Notes under the pieces: generated by a model
Seen by the model: only the letters and a program-made list of their open reading frames with translations
What the model was told of the DNA's origin: nothing
Databases searched by the model: none
NCBI GenBank assembly: GCA_030949405.1
Contig: JAUZSN010000002.1
Location: 1 to 64,000, forward strand
Reading direction: 5' to 3'
DNA from: Methylococcales bacterium
GTDB lineage: Bacteria > Pseudomonadota > Gammaproteobacteria > Methylococcales > Methylomonadaceae
DNA length: 64,000 nucleotides
Part shown: one piece after another, positions 46,957 through 55,386 of the stretch
How the letters are laid out: each line of letters starts with the position of its first letter
Position numbering within the stretch: the stretch's first letter is position 1
Made by a program: the position numbers and the translations under genes

Positions 46957-47549
46957 CCCCCGATTATAAAATACTGTCCCAAGAAACGGTCTATGATGGT
47001 TTCTTTAAACTTGAACGTTATCACTTAAAGCATACGTTGTTTAATGGGGGCTGGAGTCAACCCTTACAACGAGAACTATTTCGTCGAAGTGATTGTGTGG
47101 GTGTTTTACTTTATGACCCGAAACGAGATGAAGTCGTTTTATTAGAGCAATTTCGCGTGGGGCCAATGGTTCACATGTCACGCCCTTGGTTACTGGAAAT
47201 TGTGGCAGGCGGTATTGAAGCGGGAGAAACCAAAGAAGAGGTTGCCCATCGTGAAGCTTATGAAGAAGCGGGCTGTAAAATTGAAGCCTTAATGCTTATT
47301 AATGAATTTTATACCTCACCTGGCGGCTCCTCTGAATTACTAAGCTTATATTGTGGTAAAGTTGATAGTTCAGGGATTGGCGGGATTCATGGGTTAGAAG
47401 AAGAATCGGAAGATATATCAGTAACCACCGTTAGTTTCGATGAGGTTTATCAATTATTAGAGCGAGGCGAAATTAAGTCAGGTATTCCGATTATCGCTAT
47501 TCAGTGGCTGGCCTTAAATCGCGATAAACTAAGAGCGCAATGGTTATAA
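46953..47549 (+). CDS. nudF: ADP-ribose pyrophosphatase (Nudix)
   Basis: 198 aa. Nudix box GGIEAGETKEEVAHREAYEEAG-like (about 90-111) is complete with the metal-binding REAYEEAG; FYTSPGGSSELLSLYCGKV is the ADP-sugar diphosphatase signature after it. Hydrolyses ADP-ribose to AMP and ribose 5-phosphate. It overlaps the previous gene (ATGA) so the two are cotranscribed. Confidence 0.9.
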   Translation: MTPDYKILSQETVYDGFFKLERYHLKHTLFNGGWSQPLQRELFRRSDCVGVLLYDPKRDEVVLLEQFRVGPMVHMSRPWLLEIVAGGIEAGETKEEVAHREAYEEAGCKIEALMLINEFYTSPGGSSELLSLYCGKVDSSGIGGIHGLEEESEDISVTTVSFDEVYQLLERGEIKSGIPIIAIQWLALNRDKLRAQWL

Positions 47550-47983
47550 ATTAATAAAATAACTTGAGCCCTGTATAAAAATAAGGACTAAGATTGGACG
47601 GTTTTTTAATGCGTTAGCCCCAAATTAACGTGGAAAAGGCGATCATTTTTTTGGAAGAAACATGGAAAAGTTGACATTAAAATATCAAAAAAATCATTGT
47701 TAGTTTGATTTTGGCGTATAAAGTAATTGATGCCACATAGAGGGTAAGCTATGTGAATAGGAAGGTATTCGTATTGTACGCGAACGTAAGTATTAATAAT
47801 GAACCCTAGTTATGTCATGAAAATAGGCGGTTATTAAGCCCCCTTTACTTAGACTTAAGTCATCAATAAAATGCTAATTTTTTTAATTATTTTTTGTAAT
47901 ATAGTCTCTATTTTTCATCAATAATATGCGCAAAATAGAGGCTATATGCGTGTCAGGCAGTGAATGGCTATTTTTGTTTGAAA
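47550..47983. other. Intergenic stretch without genes
   Basis: About 430 bp, AT-rich, stop codons in all frames. Only a 7-bp hairpin (CACATAG 47734-47740 / CTATGTG 47749-47755) was noticed. No ORF, tRNA or repeat is supported. Confidence 0.6.
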
Positions 47984-48014
47984 ATTAGGTGAGGCTAATA
48001 ATGCCTCACCTAAT
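47984..48014. terminator. 12-bp palindromic terminator
   Basis: ATTAGGTGAGGC (47984-47995) pairs perfectly with GCCTCACCTAAT (48003-48014), loop of seven. It lies 34 bp beyond the stop of the split leftward gene and probably ends its transcript. Confidence 0.7.
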
Positions 48015-48174
48015 AAATTACATGATAATATTTTTTACAAAGAATAATTACACTAATGACGGCATATCAATTATTAGAAAACTAATAACGAATATTGAAA
48101 ATGTTAAGGGTATTATAAAAGACGTATCAATTATAATCTTATCATAATCTTCAATAATATTTTCTGTATGGATA

Positions 48175-49886
48175 GGCTACCAACTTAAGACGGGACAAAA
48201 TAAAGAACTAACTGCGATATTCTTGTATCATAGGTTAATGACTAAAAAAACAGAACAACACAGAAAATACGCGCAGCTAGTCACGCAATTATCGCTGAAA
48301 TTACAACAACAGGCAAGCAAACTGTTCGTAACTTAGCTTCAATTGTTGGTCGCTCAAAAAGCAGTGTGCATCGTCATCGTCAAGCGCAAACAAAGCGAAA
48401 TCGACATCCTGAATCATCATTATGGGAAACCGAGGCAGGTAGTTCTTGGCAAAGATTAATGGTGTTTTCCGCCTTGTATGTCTTTGGATTAAAGGCAGGC
48501 GTAGGTGCAGAGACTTTATCGCTGTTTTTTAAAATGATACGGATTGACACCCATGTGGGCGTATCACCCGACGCACTGCGGACTCAAATCAATAAAATGG
48601 AAGTCTTATTGCCGCAGTTTCAGCAAGAATGCGAAAAAGTGTGAAAAAACAAACACGTAAAGTTGTTGCTGGGCTGGATGAGACTTTTTCGGCAACTTTA
48701 TGATTTTAGTTTTAATGGACTTACGTTCTGGCTATCTTTTGTTGGAAGATATTAGCGATGATAGGTGCTACGATACTTGGTATAAAAAGGTTTCGCCACG
48801 ATTAGAATCATTAGGCATTGAGGTTAATCATGCGATTAGTGATCGCGCTAAGGCGTTGATAAAAATGGCAGTGACGGGGTTTAAGTGCGAATCGGGGGCA
48901 GATATTTTTCATGCTCAACAAGATATGAGTCGCTGGTTAGGCGCGAAAATCGGCAGGCGTGCAGCAAGGGCTGAAAAACAGCGGCAAGCAGCGCAAACCG
49001 CAGAGTCTACTGTTTCTAAAACGGCAACGATGCAGAAAATTATTGGACTTAAAACAACACGGATAACGGCTGAAAAAGAGCTTGAAGAAGCCAAAAAATA
49101 CAAACAGATTATCACGAAAACTTACAAGGGATTGCGGATGAAGTTCATCCTTTTTCACTCAATGATAGTCGTAGAAACGATGCGGAACAGGTTGAGAAGT
49201 TGCTAGAGTTAAGAGCGCGAGCCTTTGAAAAAATAGCGGAAAAACAAGGGATTAACGATCATAAAGGCGTGATGAAAAAGTTTCGTAATCAAATAAAACC
49301 GTTAGCGGTATCCATCAGTTTTTGGTGGCTTTGGGTACGCGAAACCTTGCAAAATTTGGGGCTTGATGCGGATACCGAATATTGGTTGACCACAACATTA
49401 TTACCCGTTGTTTATTGGCATCAGAAAATGGAACAAACTAAAAGCCGCAGGTCAAAGGAAAACTATCGAAAAGCTTGGGAAACCGCGTCTGATAAGCTCA
49501 AATCAGACCCATTTAGTGCAAAGTTATCAATCAGTGAAATGCAGCGATGGCTAACATTGGCGGAGCATATGGCAAGGCAGTTTCAACGCAGTTCATCTGC
49601 GGTGGAAGGGCGAAATGGCTGTTTATCGCAAATGTATCGCAAATGTATCGCAATGGGCGAGGTTTGAATAAAAAGCGATTAAACGCGTTGACGGTCATTC
49701 ATAACTACGGAATCAAACGTGAGGATGGCACAACCGCCGCCATGCGTTTATTTGATACCGAGTTTCCAGACTTGTTTTCATGGCTACTGAATGAAATGGG
49801 CGAGTTACCGCTTCCTAGAAATAGTCGAAAGCGTGTGTTTTCTAACCCTTTGAAATTGCTGGATGTCCCGTCTTAAATTGGTAGCC
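48175..49886 (+). mobile_element. 1.7 kb IS, copy C
   Basis: 1712 bp with an exact 8-bp target duplication TATGGATA (48167-48174 and 49887-49894). Differs from copy A by one-base losses in an A6 run, a T6 run and an A7 run, and by an 11-bp tandem duplication (AATGTATCGCA) near 49630. Insertion split a small leftward gene. Confidence 0.93.
48238..49876 (+). pseudogene. DDE transposase of copy C, multiply frameshifted
   Basis: The protein is broken into four frames (48366-48644, 48700-49206, 49200-49667, 49547-49876) by the three homopolymer losses and the 11-bp duplication. Each piece matches copy A. It cannot make a whole transposase. Confidence 0.88.
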
Positions 49887-50217
49887 TATGGATATGATGC
49901 CTAACAATACCAAGAAAACCTTTGTAAATAATAACATGATCATGATCTTCAAAATCATTAATATCACCTGAAAAAGTTCTCCCATTAAATGTTTTAACAA
50001 CACGGCTTCTTTTTAATGGATACATACTTCTCCCAATAAAATAAAATTATGCCGTTTCTATTATCCTTATAAAAAAATATTTATCAATACTTTAATCGTT
50101 AGATAATTTAAAAAATAGGCATAATCTTATTGCTTTATAGTTTATAAAGGCGATTAAATTAGTATGCTAGATTTTATACTAGGTCATGATGACCTTAAAC
50201 CTAAAACATTATTTATT

Positions 50218-51336
50218 AGACTTGTTCTTCTAAATAAAATATATTAAAATCAATTGCTTATATATACTTGATAACATTCACAATCAGTTGATACAGCCTA
50301 ATAAATAAACTTTAAATTAAATTATTAAAAATAATAAATAAGCTTTATAATAAATTTCTATAAAAAATAAAAATCAAAGTATAACATGAAAATAAAAGAA
50401 ATTTTACCAAGAATTTATGATGATAGACAGTTAAGAGCTTTAACAGGATTAAAAACAGAACATTTTATTTTACTATTATCTCTATTTGAAAAGACCCTTA
50501 TTGAAGATCAAAAAGAAAAACATGAAAATAAAGAAAGAAAATACGGTAGTGGTTTAGATAGCACATTAAAAACACCCGCAGACAAATTATTATTTATATT
50601 AAATTATATGAAGTGCTATTCTACTTTCGATCACTTAGGGTTTTCTTTTAATATGAATAAATCATGCGCCCATACTCATGTATACAAATTATTTCCAATT
50701 TTAATAAAGACGTTAGATATATTTAATGTTTTACCTGCAACAAGTTTTTCAACCCCTGAAGAAATGCAGCAGGCTTTTGGCGGAGTTCAAACATTGATAA
50801 TAGATACTACAGAGCTTGCTGTACAACGCCCTAGTGACTATGAAGAACAAAATGAATTTTACAGTGGTAAAAAAAACAGCATACAATTAAAAATACCACT
50901 ATAGCTTCTTTAGGTCATTTAATTTTATATATTGGGGTTAGTTTTCCAGGTAAAAATCATGATTATGGAATGTTTAAAAAAGAATTTAATCCAGAATTAA
51001 ATTGGTTTAGTAATTTTAATATATTTATTGATTTAGGTTATTTGGGGTTTAATAATGAATATAAAACTAATTCGGTAAATATTCCTCATAAAAAACCAAA
51101 TAAATCTAAGCATAATCCAAACCCAACATTAACTGAAAAACAAAAAAAAGAAAACAAAGAGATGAGTCGTGAAAGAGTCATTGTTGAGCATGTAATCGGT
51201 GGAATGAAAAGATATAGATGCCTAGTTGACAAGTTTAGAAATAAAAAAGAAGGTGTAAAAGATTTATTTTCTTTTTTAGCGGCTATCCTATGGAATTTTA
51301 ACATGATATATTAACTTCTTCTTAAAGAACAAGTCT
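50218..51336 (+). mobile_element. IS5-family element, copy 1
   Basis: 1119 bp. Inverted repeats AGACTTGTTCTT / AAGAACAAGTCT. Flanked by ATT on both sides, a 3-bp duplication as in several IS5 subgroups. First of three copies in a tandem array. Between the small leftward gene and the IS (50026-50217) there is only AT-rich sequence. Confidence 0.85.
50386..51314 (+). CDS. IS5-family transposase, copy 1 (needs -1 frameshift)
   Basis: First frame 172 aa (50386-50904): N-terminal HTH region, then IIDTTELAVQRP with the first catalytic Asp and FYSGKK. At the A8 run (about 50869-50876) a -1 shift gives KKKQHTIKNTTIASLGHL and joins a second frame that ends at 51314 with FIDLGYLG (second Asp) and VEHVIGGMKRYR (Glu). 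This is the DDE_Tnp_4 pattern. A-run recoding is well known for IS transposases, so copy 1 may be functional. Confidence 0.75.
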
Positions 51337-51417
51337 ATTGAGTTTAAATAGAAAATTAACCTATAAAAAAACTCTGTTTTTGTTAGTGTTGTTAACGCGT
51401 CTCTATAAAATTTAATA

Positions 51418-51446
51418 TTGACAGAAAGTAAGCAAGCTGATAATTT
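51418..51446 (+). promoter_or_regulatory. Old hrcA-operon promoter (duplicated)
   Basis: Consensus -35 TTGACA (51418-51423), 17-bp spacer and TAATTT (51441-51446), just upstream of the CIRCE half-site. The same promoter recurs in the second unit at 52893-52921. It would drive transcription into the IS copies and on towards grpE-dnaK. Confidence 0.65.
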
Positions 51447-51452
51447 TGAAGG

Positions 51453-51478
51453 ATGGCAGTCTTTTGTTTGAGTGCTAA
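51453..51478 (+). promoter_or_regulatory. Degenerate CIRCE operator
   Basis: GAGTGCTAA (51470-51478) is the exact right arm of the HrcA-binding CIRCE element. The left arm position reads ATGGCAGTC, 6 of 9 matches to TTAGCACTC with an 8-bp instead of 9-bp spacer. Repeated at 52928-52953. Decay of the left arm is consistent with loss of HrcA. Confidence 0.6.
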
Positions 51479-51498
51479 TTTATAATCAAAGGATTAAT

Positions 51499-51533
51499 GT
51501 GACGAAGACGTCCCATTTAAATGACCGTTCATC
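51499..51533 (+). pseudogene. hrcA: hrcA 5' fragment, unit 1
   Basis: GTG after AAAGGA reads VTKTSHLNDRSS, the usual HrcA start (…LNERSQ…), then runs into the MITE-like element. After that element, GCTTTGATAAACAAACTAAT reads ALINKLI, matching the next HrcA residues, before IS copy 2. An identical piece lies at 52974-53008. The middle of hrcA is absent. Confidence 0.6.
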
Positions 51534-51668
51534 AATACTTCGGACAGTTTTTGTAACCCATTGATTTTAAAAATAATTTAGCAACACATCTCGTAAATGT
51601 AAAACCCTTTAAAATCAATACCTTATAGAATTAAGACCGCTACCTTTTTTAAAACTGTCCGAAGTATT
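51534..51668. mobile_element. MITE-like element in hrcA (135 bp)
   Basis: Ends AATACTTCGGACAGTTTT and AAAACTGTCCGAAGTATT are an 18-bp perfect inverted repeat. No coding capacity. It interrupts the first codons of hrcA. The second copy is at 53009-53143 as part of the tandem duplication. No parent transposase for these ends is seen in the window. Confidence 0.7.
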
Positions 51669-51691
51669 GCTTTGATAAACAAACTAATAAT

Positions 51692-52811
51692 AGACTTGTT
51701 CTTCTAAATAAAATATATTAAAATCAATTGCTTATATATACTTGATAACACTCACAATCAGTTGATACAGCCTAATAAATAAACTTTAAATTAAATTATT
51801 AAAAATAATAAATAAGCTTTATAATAAATTTCTATAAAAAATAAAAATCAAAGTATAACATGAAAATAAAAGAAATTTTACCAAGAATTTATGATGATAG
51901 ACAGTTAAGAGCTTTAACAGGATTAAAAACAGAACATTTTATTTTACTATTATCTCTATTTGAAAAGACCCTTATTGAAGATCAAAAAGAAAAACATGAA
52001 AATAAAGAAAGAAAATACGGTAGTGGTTTAGATAGCACATTAAAAACACCCGCAGACAAATTATTATTTATATTAAATTATATGAAGTGCTATTCTACTT
52101 TCGATCACTTAGGGTTTTCTTTTAATATGAATAAATCATGCGCTCATACTCATGTATACAAATTATTTCCAATTTTAATAAAGACGTTAGATATATTTAA
52201 TGTTTTACCTGCAACAAGTTTTTCAACCCCTGAAGAAATGCAGCAGGCTTTTGGCGGAGTTCAAACATTGATAATAGATACTACAGAGCTTGCTGTACAA
52301 CGCCCTAGTGACTATGAAGAACAAAATGAATTTTACAGTGGTAAAAAAAACAGCATACAATTAAAAATACCACTATAGCTTCTTTAGGTCATTTAATTTT
52401 ATATATTGGGGTTAGTTTTCCAGGTAAAAATCATGATTATGGAATGTTTAAAAAAGAATTTAATCCAGAATTAAATTGGTTTAGTAATTTTAATATATTT
52501 ATTGATTTAGGTTATTTGGGGTTTAATAATGAATATAAAACTAATTCGGTAAATATTCCTCATAAAAAACCAAATAAATCTAAGCATAATCCAAACCCAA
52601 CATTAACTGAAAAACAAAAAAAAGAAAACAAAGAGATGAGTCGTGAAAGAGTCATTGTTGAGCATGTAATCGGTGGAATGAAAAGATATAGATGTCTAGT
52701 TGACAAGTTTAGAAATAAAAAAGAAGGTGTAAAAGATTTATTTTCTTTTTTTAGCGGCTATCCTATGGAATTTTAACATGATATATTAACTTCTTCTTAA
52801 AGAACAAGTCT
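51692..52811 (+). mobile_element. IS5-family element, copy 2
   Basis: 1120 bp, one T longer than copy 1 (T7 before AGCGGC near 52751). Left flank AAT, right flank ATT, so no simple target duplication; this fits a position created by recombination or tandem duplication rather than a fresh insertion. Confidence 0.85.
51860..52776 (+). pseudogene. IS5-family transposase, copy 2, C-terminal frameshift
   Basis: Same two-frame plan as copy 1 with the A8 slip site. The extra T near 52751 changes the last residues to SFFSGYPMEF, losing LAAILWNFNMIY. The catalytic Glu region (VEHVIGG) is before the shift, so activity is uncertain. Confidence 0.75.
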
Positions 52812-53166
52812 ATTGAGTTTAAATAGAAAATTAACCTATAAAAAAACTCTGTTTTTGTTAGTGTTGTTAACGCGTCTCTATAAAATTTAATATTGACAGA
52901 AAGTAAGCAAGCTGATAATTTTGAAGGATGGCAGTCTTTTGTTTGAGTGCTAATTTATAATCAAAGGATTAATGTGACGAAGACGTCCCATTTAAATGAC
53001 CGTTCATCAATACTTCGGACAGTTTTTGTAACCCATTGATTTTAAAAATAATTTAGCAACACATCTCGTAAATGTAAAACCCTTTAAAATCAATACCTTA
53101 TAGAATTAAGACCGCTACCTTTTTTAAAACTGTCCGAAGTATTGCTTTGATAAACAAACTAATAAT
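52812..53166 (+). repeat. hrcA: Duplicated spacer (hrcA control region), unit 2
   Basis: Same as 51337-51691, offset 1475 bp: promoter TTGACA at 52893, GAGTGCTAA at 52945-52953, GTG start at 52974 and MITE 53009-53143. It directly precedes IS copy 3. Confidence 0.85.
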
Positions 53167-54283
53167 AGACTTGTTCTTCTAAATAAAATATATTAAAATC
53201 AATTGCTTATATATACTTGATAACACTCACAATCAGTTGATACAGCCTAATAAATAAACTTTAAATTAAATTATTAAAAATAATAAATAAGCTTTATAAT
53301 AAATTTCTATAAAAAATAAAAATCAAAGTATAACATGAAAATAAAAGAAATTTTACCAAGAATTTATGATGATAGACAGTTAAGAGCTTTAACAGGATTA
53401 AAAACAGAACATTTTATTTTACTATTATCTCTATTTGAAAAGACCCTTATTGAAGATCAAAAATAAAAACATGAAAATAAAGAAAGAAAATACGGTAGTG
53501 GTTTAGATAGCACATTAAAAACACCCGCAGACAAATTATTATTTATATTAAATTATATGAAGTGCTATTCTACTTTCGATCACTTAGGGTTTTCTTTTAA
53601 TATGAATAAATCATGCGCTCATACTCATGTATACAAATTATTTCCAATTTTAATAAAGACGTTAGATATATTTAATGTTTTACCTGCAACAAGTTTTTCA
53701 ACCCCTGAAGAAATGCAGCAGGCTTTTGGCGGAGTTCAAACATTGATAATAGATACTACAGAGCTTGCTGTACAACGCCCTAGTGACTATGAAGAACAAA
53801 ATGAATTTTACAGTGGTAAAAAAACAGCATACAATTAAAAATACCACTATAGCTTCTTTAGGTCATTTAATTTTATATATTGGGGTTAGTTTTCCGGTAA
53901 AAATCATGATTATGGAATGTTTAAAAAAGAATTTAATCCAGAATTAAATTGGTTTAGTAATTTTAATATATTTATTGATTTAGGTTATTTGGGGTTTAAT
54001 AATGAATATAAAACTAATTCGGTAAATATTCCTCATAAAAAACCAAATAAATCTAAGCATAATCCAAACCCAACATTAACTGAAAAACAAAAAAAAGAAA
54101 ACAAAGAGATGAGTCGTGAAAGAGTCATTGTTGAGCATGTAATCGGTGGAATGAAAAGATATAGATGTCTAGTTGACAAGTTTAGAAATAAAAAAGAAGG
54201 TGTAAAAGATTTATTTTCTTTTTTAGCGGCTATCCTATGGAATTTTAACATGATATATTAACTTCTTCTTAAAGAACAAGTCT
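53167..54283 (+). mobile_element. IS5-family element, copy 3
   Basis: 1117 bp, AAT on both sides. It is the junction copy: hrcA 5' remnant on the left, hrcA 3' remnant on the right. The transposase is decayed (see the pseudogene entry). Confidence 0.85.
53335..54261 (+). pseudogene. IS5-family transposase, copy 3, decayed
   Basis: A GAA to TAA change at 53464 stops the first frame after EDQK. The slip run is A7 rather than A8, and a one-base loss lies in TTTTCC-GGTAAAAATC near 53895. Remaining frames match copies 1 and 2. Confidence 0.88.
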
Positions 54284-54628
54284 AATGATTATGTACTCAG
54301 CGGTGAAACTAATTTAATGGAATTTTCCGACTTATCGGATATGGATCATCTTAAGCAATTGTTTGATGCCTTTGGACAAAAGCGTAGCGTGATTCACTTA
54401 CTGGATCAATGCCTTGAAGCGGATGGCGTACAGATTTTTATTGGTGAAGAATCAGGCTATGAGGCTTTTCAACAATGCAGTTTAGTTACGGCTCCTTATT
54501 CAGTTAATGATGAAGTTGTTGGCGTTTTAGGGGTTATTGGCCCGACTCGAATGGCTTATGAAAAAATTATTCCCTATGTGGATGTGACCGCAAAATTATT
54601 AGGGGCAGCCTTGAATTCCAAATCATAG
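54284..54628 (+). pseudogene. hrcA: Heat-inducible repressor HrcA, 3' fragment
   Basis: The frame is open from the IS boundary: NDYVLSGETNLMEFSDLSDM, then LLDQCLEADGVQIFIGEESGYE, VTAPYSVNDEVVGVLGVIGP and MAYEKIIPYVDVTAKLLGAAL, about 114 residues. This is the HrcA C-terminus. A start at ATG 54317 would give 103 aa without the DNA-binding winged helix. hrcA-grpE-dnaK is the standard order, so this is the original locus. Intact hrcA elsewhere cannot be excluded. Confidence 0.92.
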
Positions 54629-54712
54629 ACCCTCATCTCACCTTGCAAATATTTTATTAATGCATTTTGCATTTAATCTTTAGATACCTAGCTAGTTTGG
54701 AGCTTTAAAATT

Positions 54713-55315
54713 ATGAGTAATGAGCAGGAAAACCCCGATTCTCAAGAAGAAATTGACCTTGAAACCCCAGCCCCTGTTATTAATGAAGCCTTGGCGGAAG
54801 CACTTGAGGATATTGATGTTGTTGATGGAATTACAATAGAAGAATTACAAAAAAAGTTAGTCGCATCGGAACAAAAAGCGACCGAGCATTTAGATAAATC
54901 GCTGCGTATACAAGCTGAAATGGAAAATTTAAAACGCAGAACACAAAAAGATTTAGAGAATGCACATAAGTTTGCTTTAGATAAATTTTCTAAAGAATTA
55001 TTACCTGTGATTGATAGCTTAGAGCTCGGCTTACAAGCAATCATAGGGGAGAGTGATGAAACTAAAAAAATTCGTGAAGGTTATGAATTAACGCTAAAAC
55101 AATTTGAATCGGTCTTTATTAAGTTTAATATTGAAAAAATTGATCCAACAGGGGAAAGCTTTGATCCTGAGCTTCATCAGGCGATGGCGATGCAACCCTC
55201 TGAAGAAGCTGAACCGAATACTGTATTAAATGTATTTCAAAAAGGTTATAGCTTAAATGGTCGTTTAATTCGTCCTGCGATGGTTGTCGTTGCTAAGGCC
55301 GCTGAAAAAGCTTGA
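54713..55315 (+). CDS. grpE: Nucleotide exchange factor GrpE
   Basis: 200 aa. Acidic N-terminus, long coiled coil (LVASEQKATEHLDKSLRIQA and EMENLKRRTQKDLENAHKFA) and C-terminal beta domain ending FQKGYSLNGRLIRPAMVVVAK. It exchanges ADP for ATP on DnaK. Complete. It is now downstream of a mobile array instead of an intact hrcA. Confidence 0.97.
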   Translation: MSNEQENPDSQEEIDLETPAPVINEALAEALEDIDVVDGITIEELQKKLVASEQKATEHLDKSLRIQAEMENLKRRTQKDLENAHKFALDKFSKELLPVIDSLELGLQAIIGESDETKKIREGYELTLKQFESVFIKFNIEKIDPTGESFDPELHQAMAMQPSEEAEPNTVLNVFQKGYSLNGRLIRPAMVVVAKAAEKA

Positions 55316-55386
55316 AATTAAAATAGACAACCCCATATCGCAAACAACTTTAAAATTATTTATAAACAACCACTTTGGAGAAATCA

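Larger units (their letters stand above)
48048..50025 (-). pseudogene. Small membrane-protein gene split by IS copy C
   Basis: ATG 50025, preceded by GGGAGAAG, reads MYPLKRSRVVKTFNGRTFSG, then FEDHDHVIIYKGFLGIVRHH to the IS at 49886. Removing the IS (48175-49886) and one TATGGATA gives a frame that continues IHTENIIEDYDKIIIDTS and a hydrophobic tail (FIIPLTFSIFVISFLIID) to TAA 48048-48050. The restored product is 85 aa with a C-terminal membrane helix. Family unknown; it was an intact gene until the IS arrived. Confidence 0.7.
51337..51691 (+). repeat. Duplicated spacer (hrcA control region), unit 1
   Basis: 355 bp between IS copies 1 and 2, repeated with near identity at 52812-53166. It contains a promoter (TTGACA 51418, 17-bp spacer, TAATTT 51441-51446), a CIRCE half-site, an RBS (AAAGGA), the GTG start of hrcA and a MITE-like element. 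With one IS copy it forms a 1474-bp unit present twice in tandem. Confidence 0.85.

Noticed and set aside
16865-49650. General homopolymer sequencing errors as the cause of all frameshifts
   Set aside because: Long host genes such as carB, dnaK, dsbD, aas and the hybrid kinase are intact despite many A/T runs. Lesions cluster in mobile and prophage genes, though single runs still deserve resequencing.
50386-54261. The regular tandem array read as a CRISPR or a satellite
   Set aside because: The 1474-bp units contain transposase genes with IS ends; repeat lengths and content exclude CRISPR. No CRISPR array was seen anywhere in the window.
54629-54712. A sigma32 promoter before grpE (CTTGCAA then a CATTT-like block)
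   Set aside because: The -10 region does not fit the sigma32 consensus at the right spacing. Too weak to annotate.
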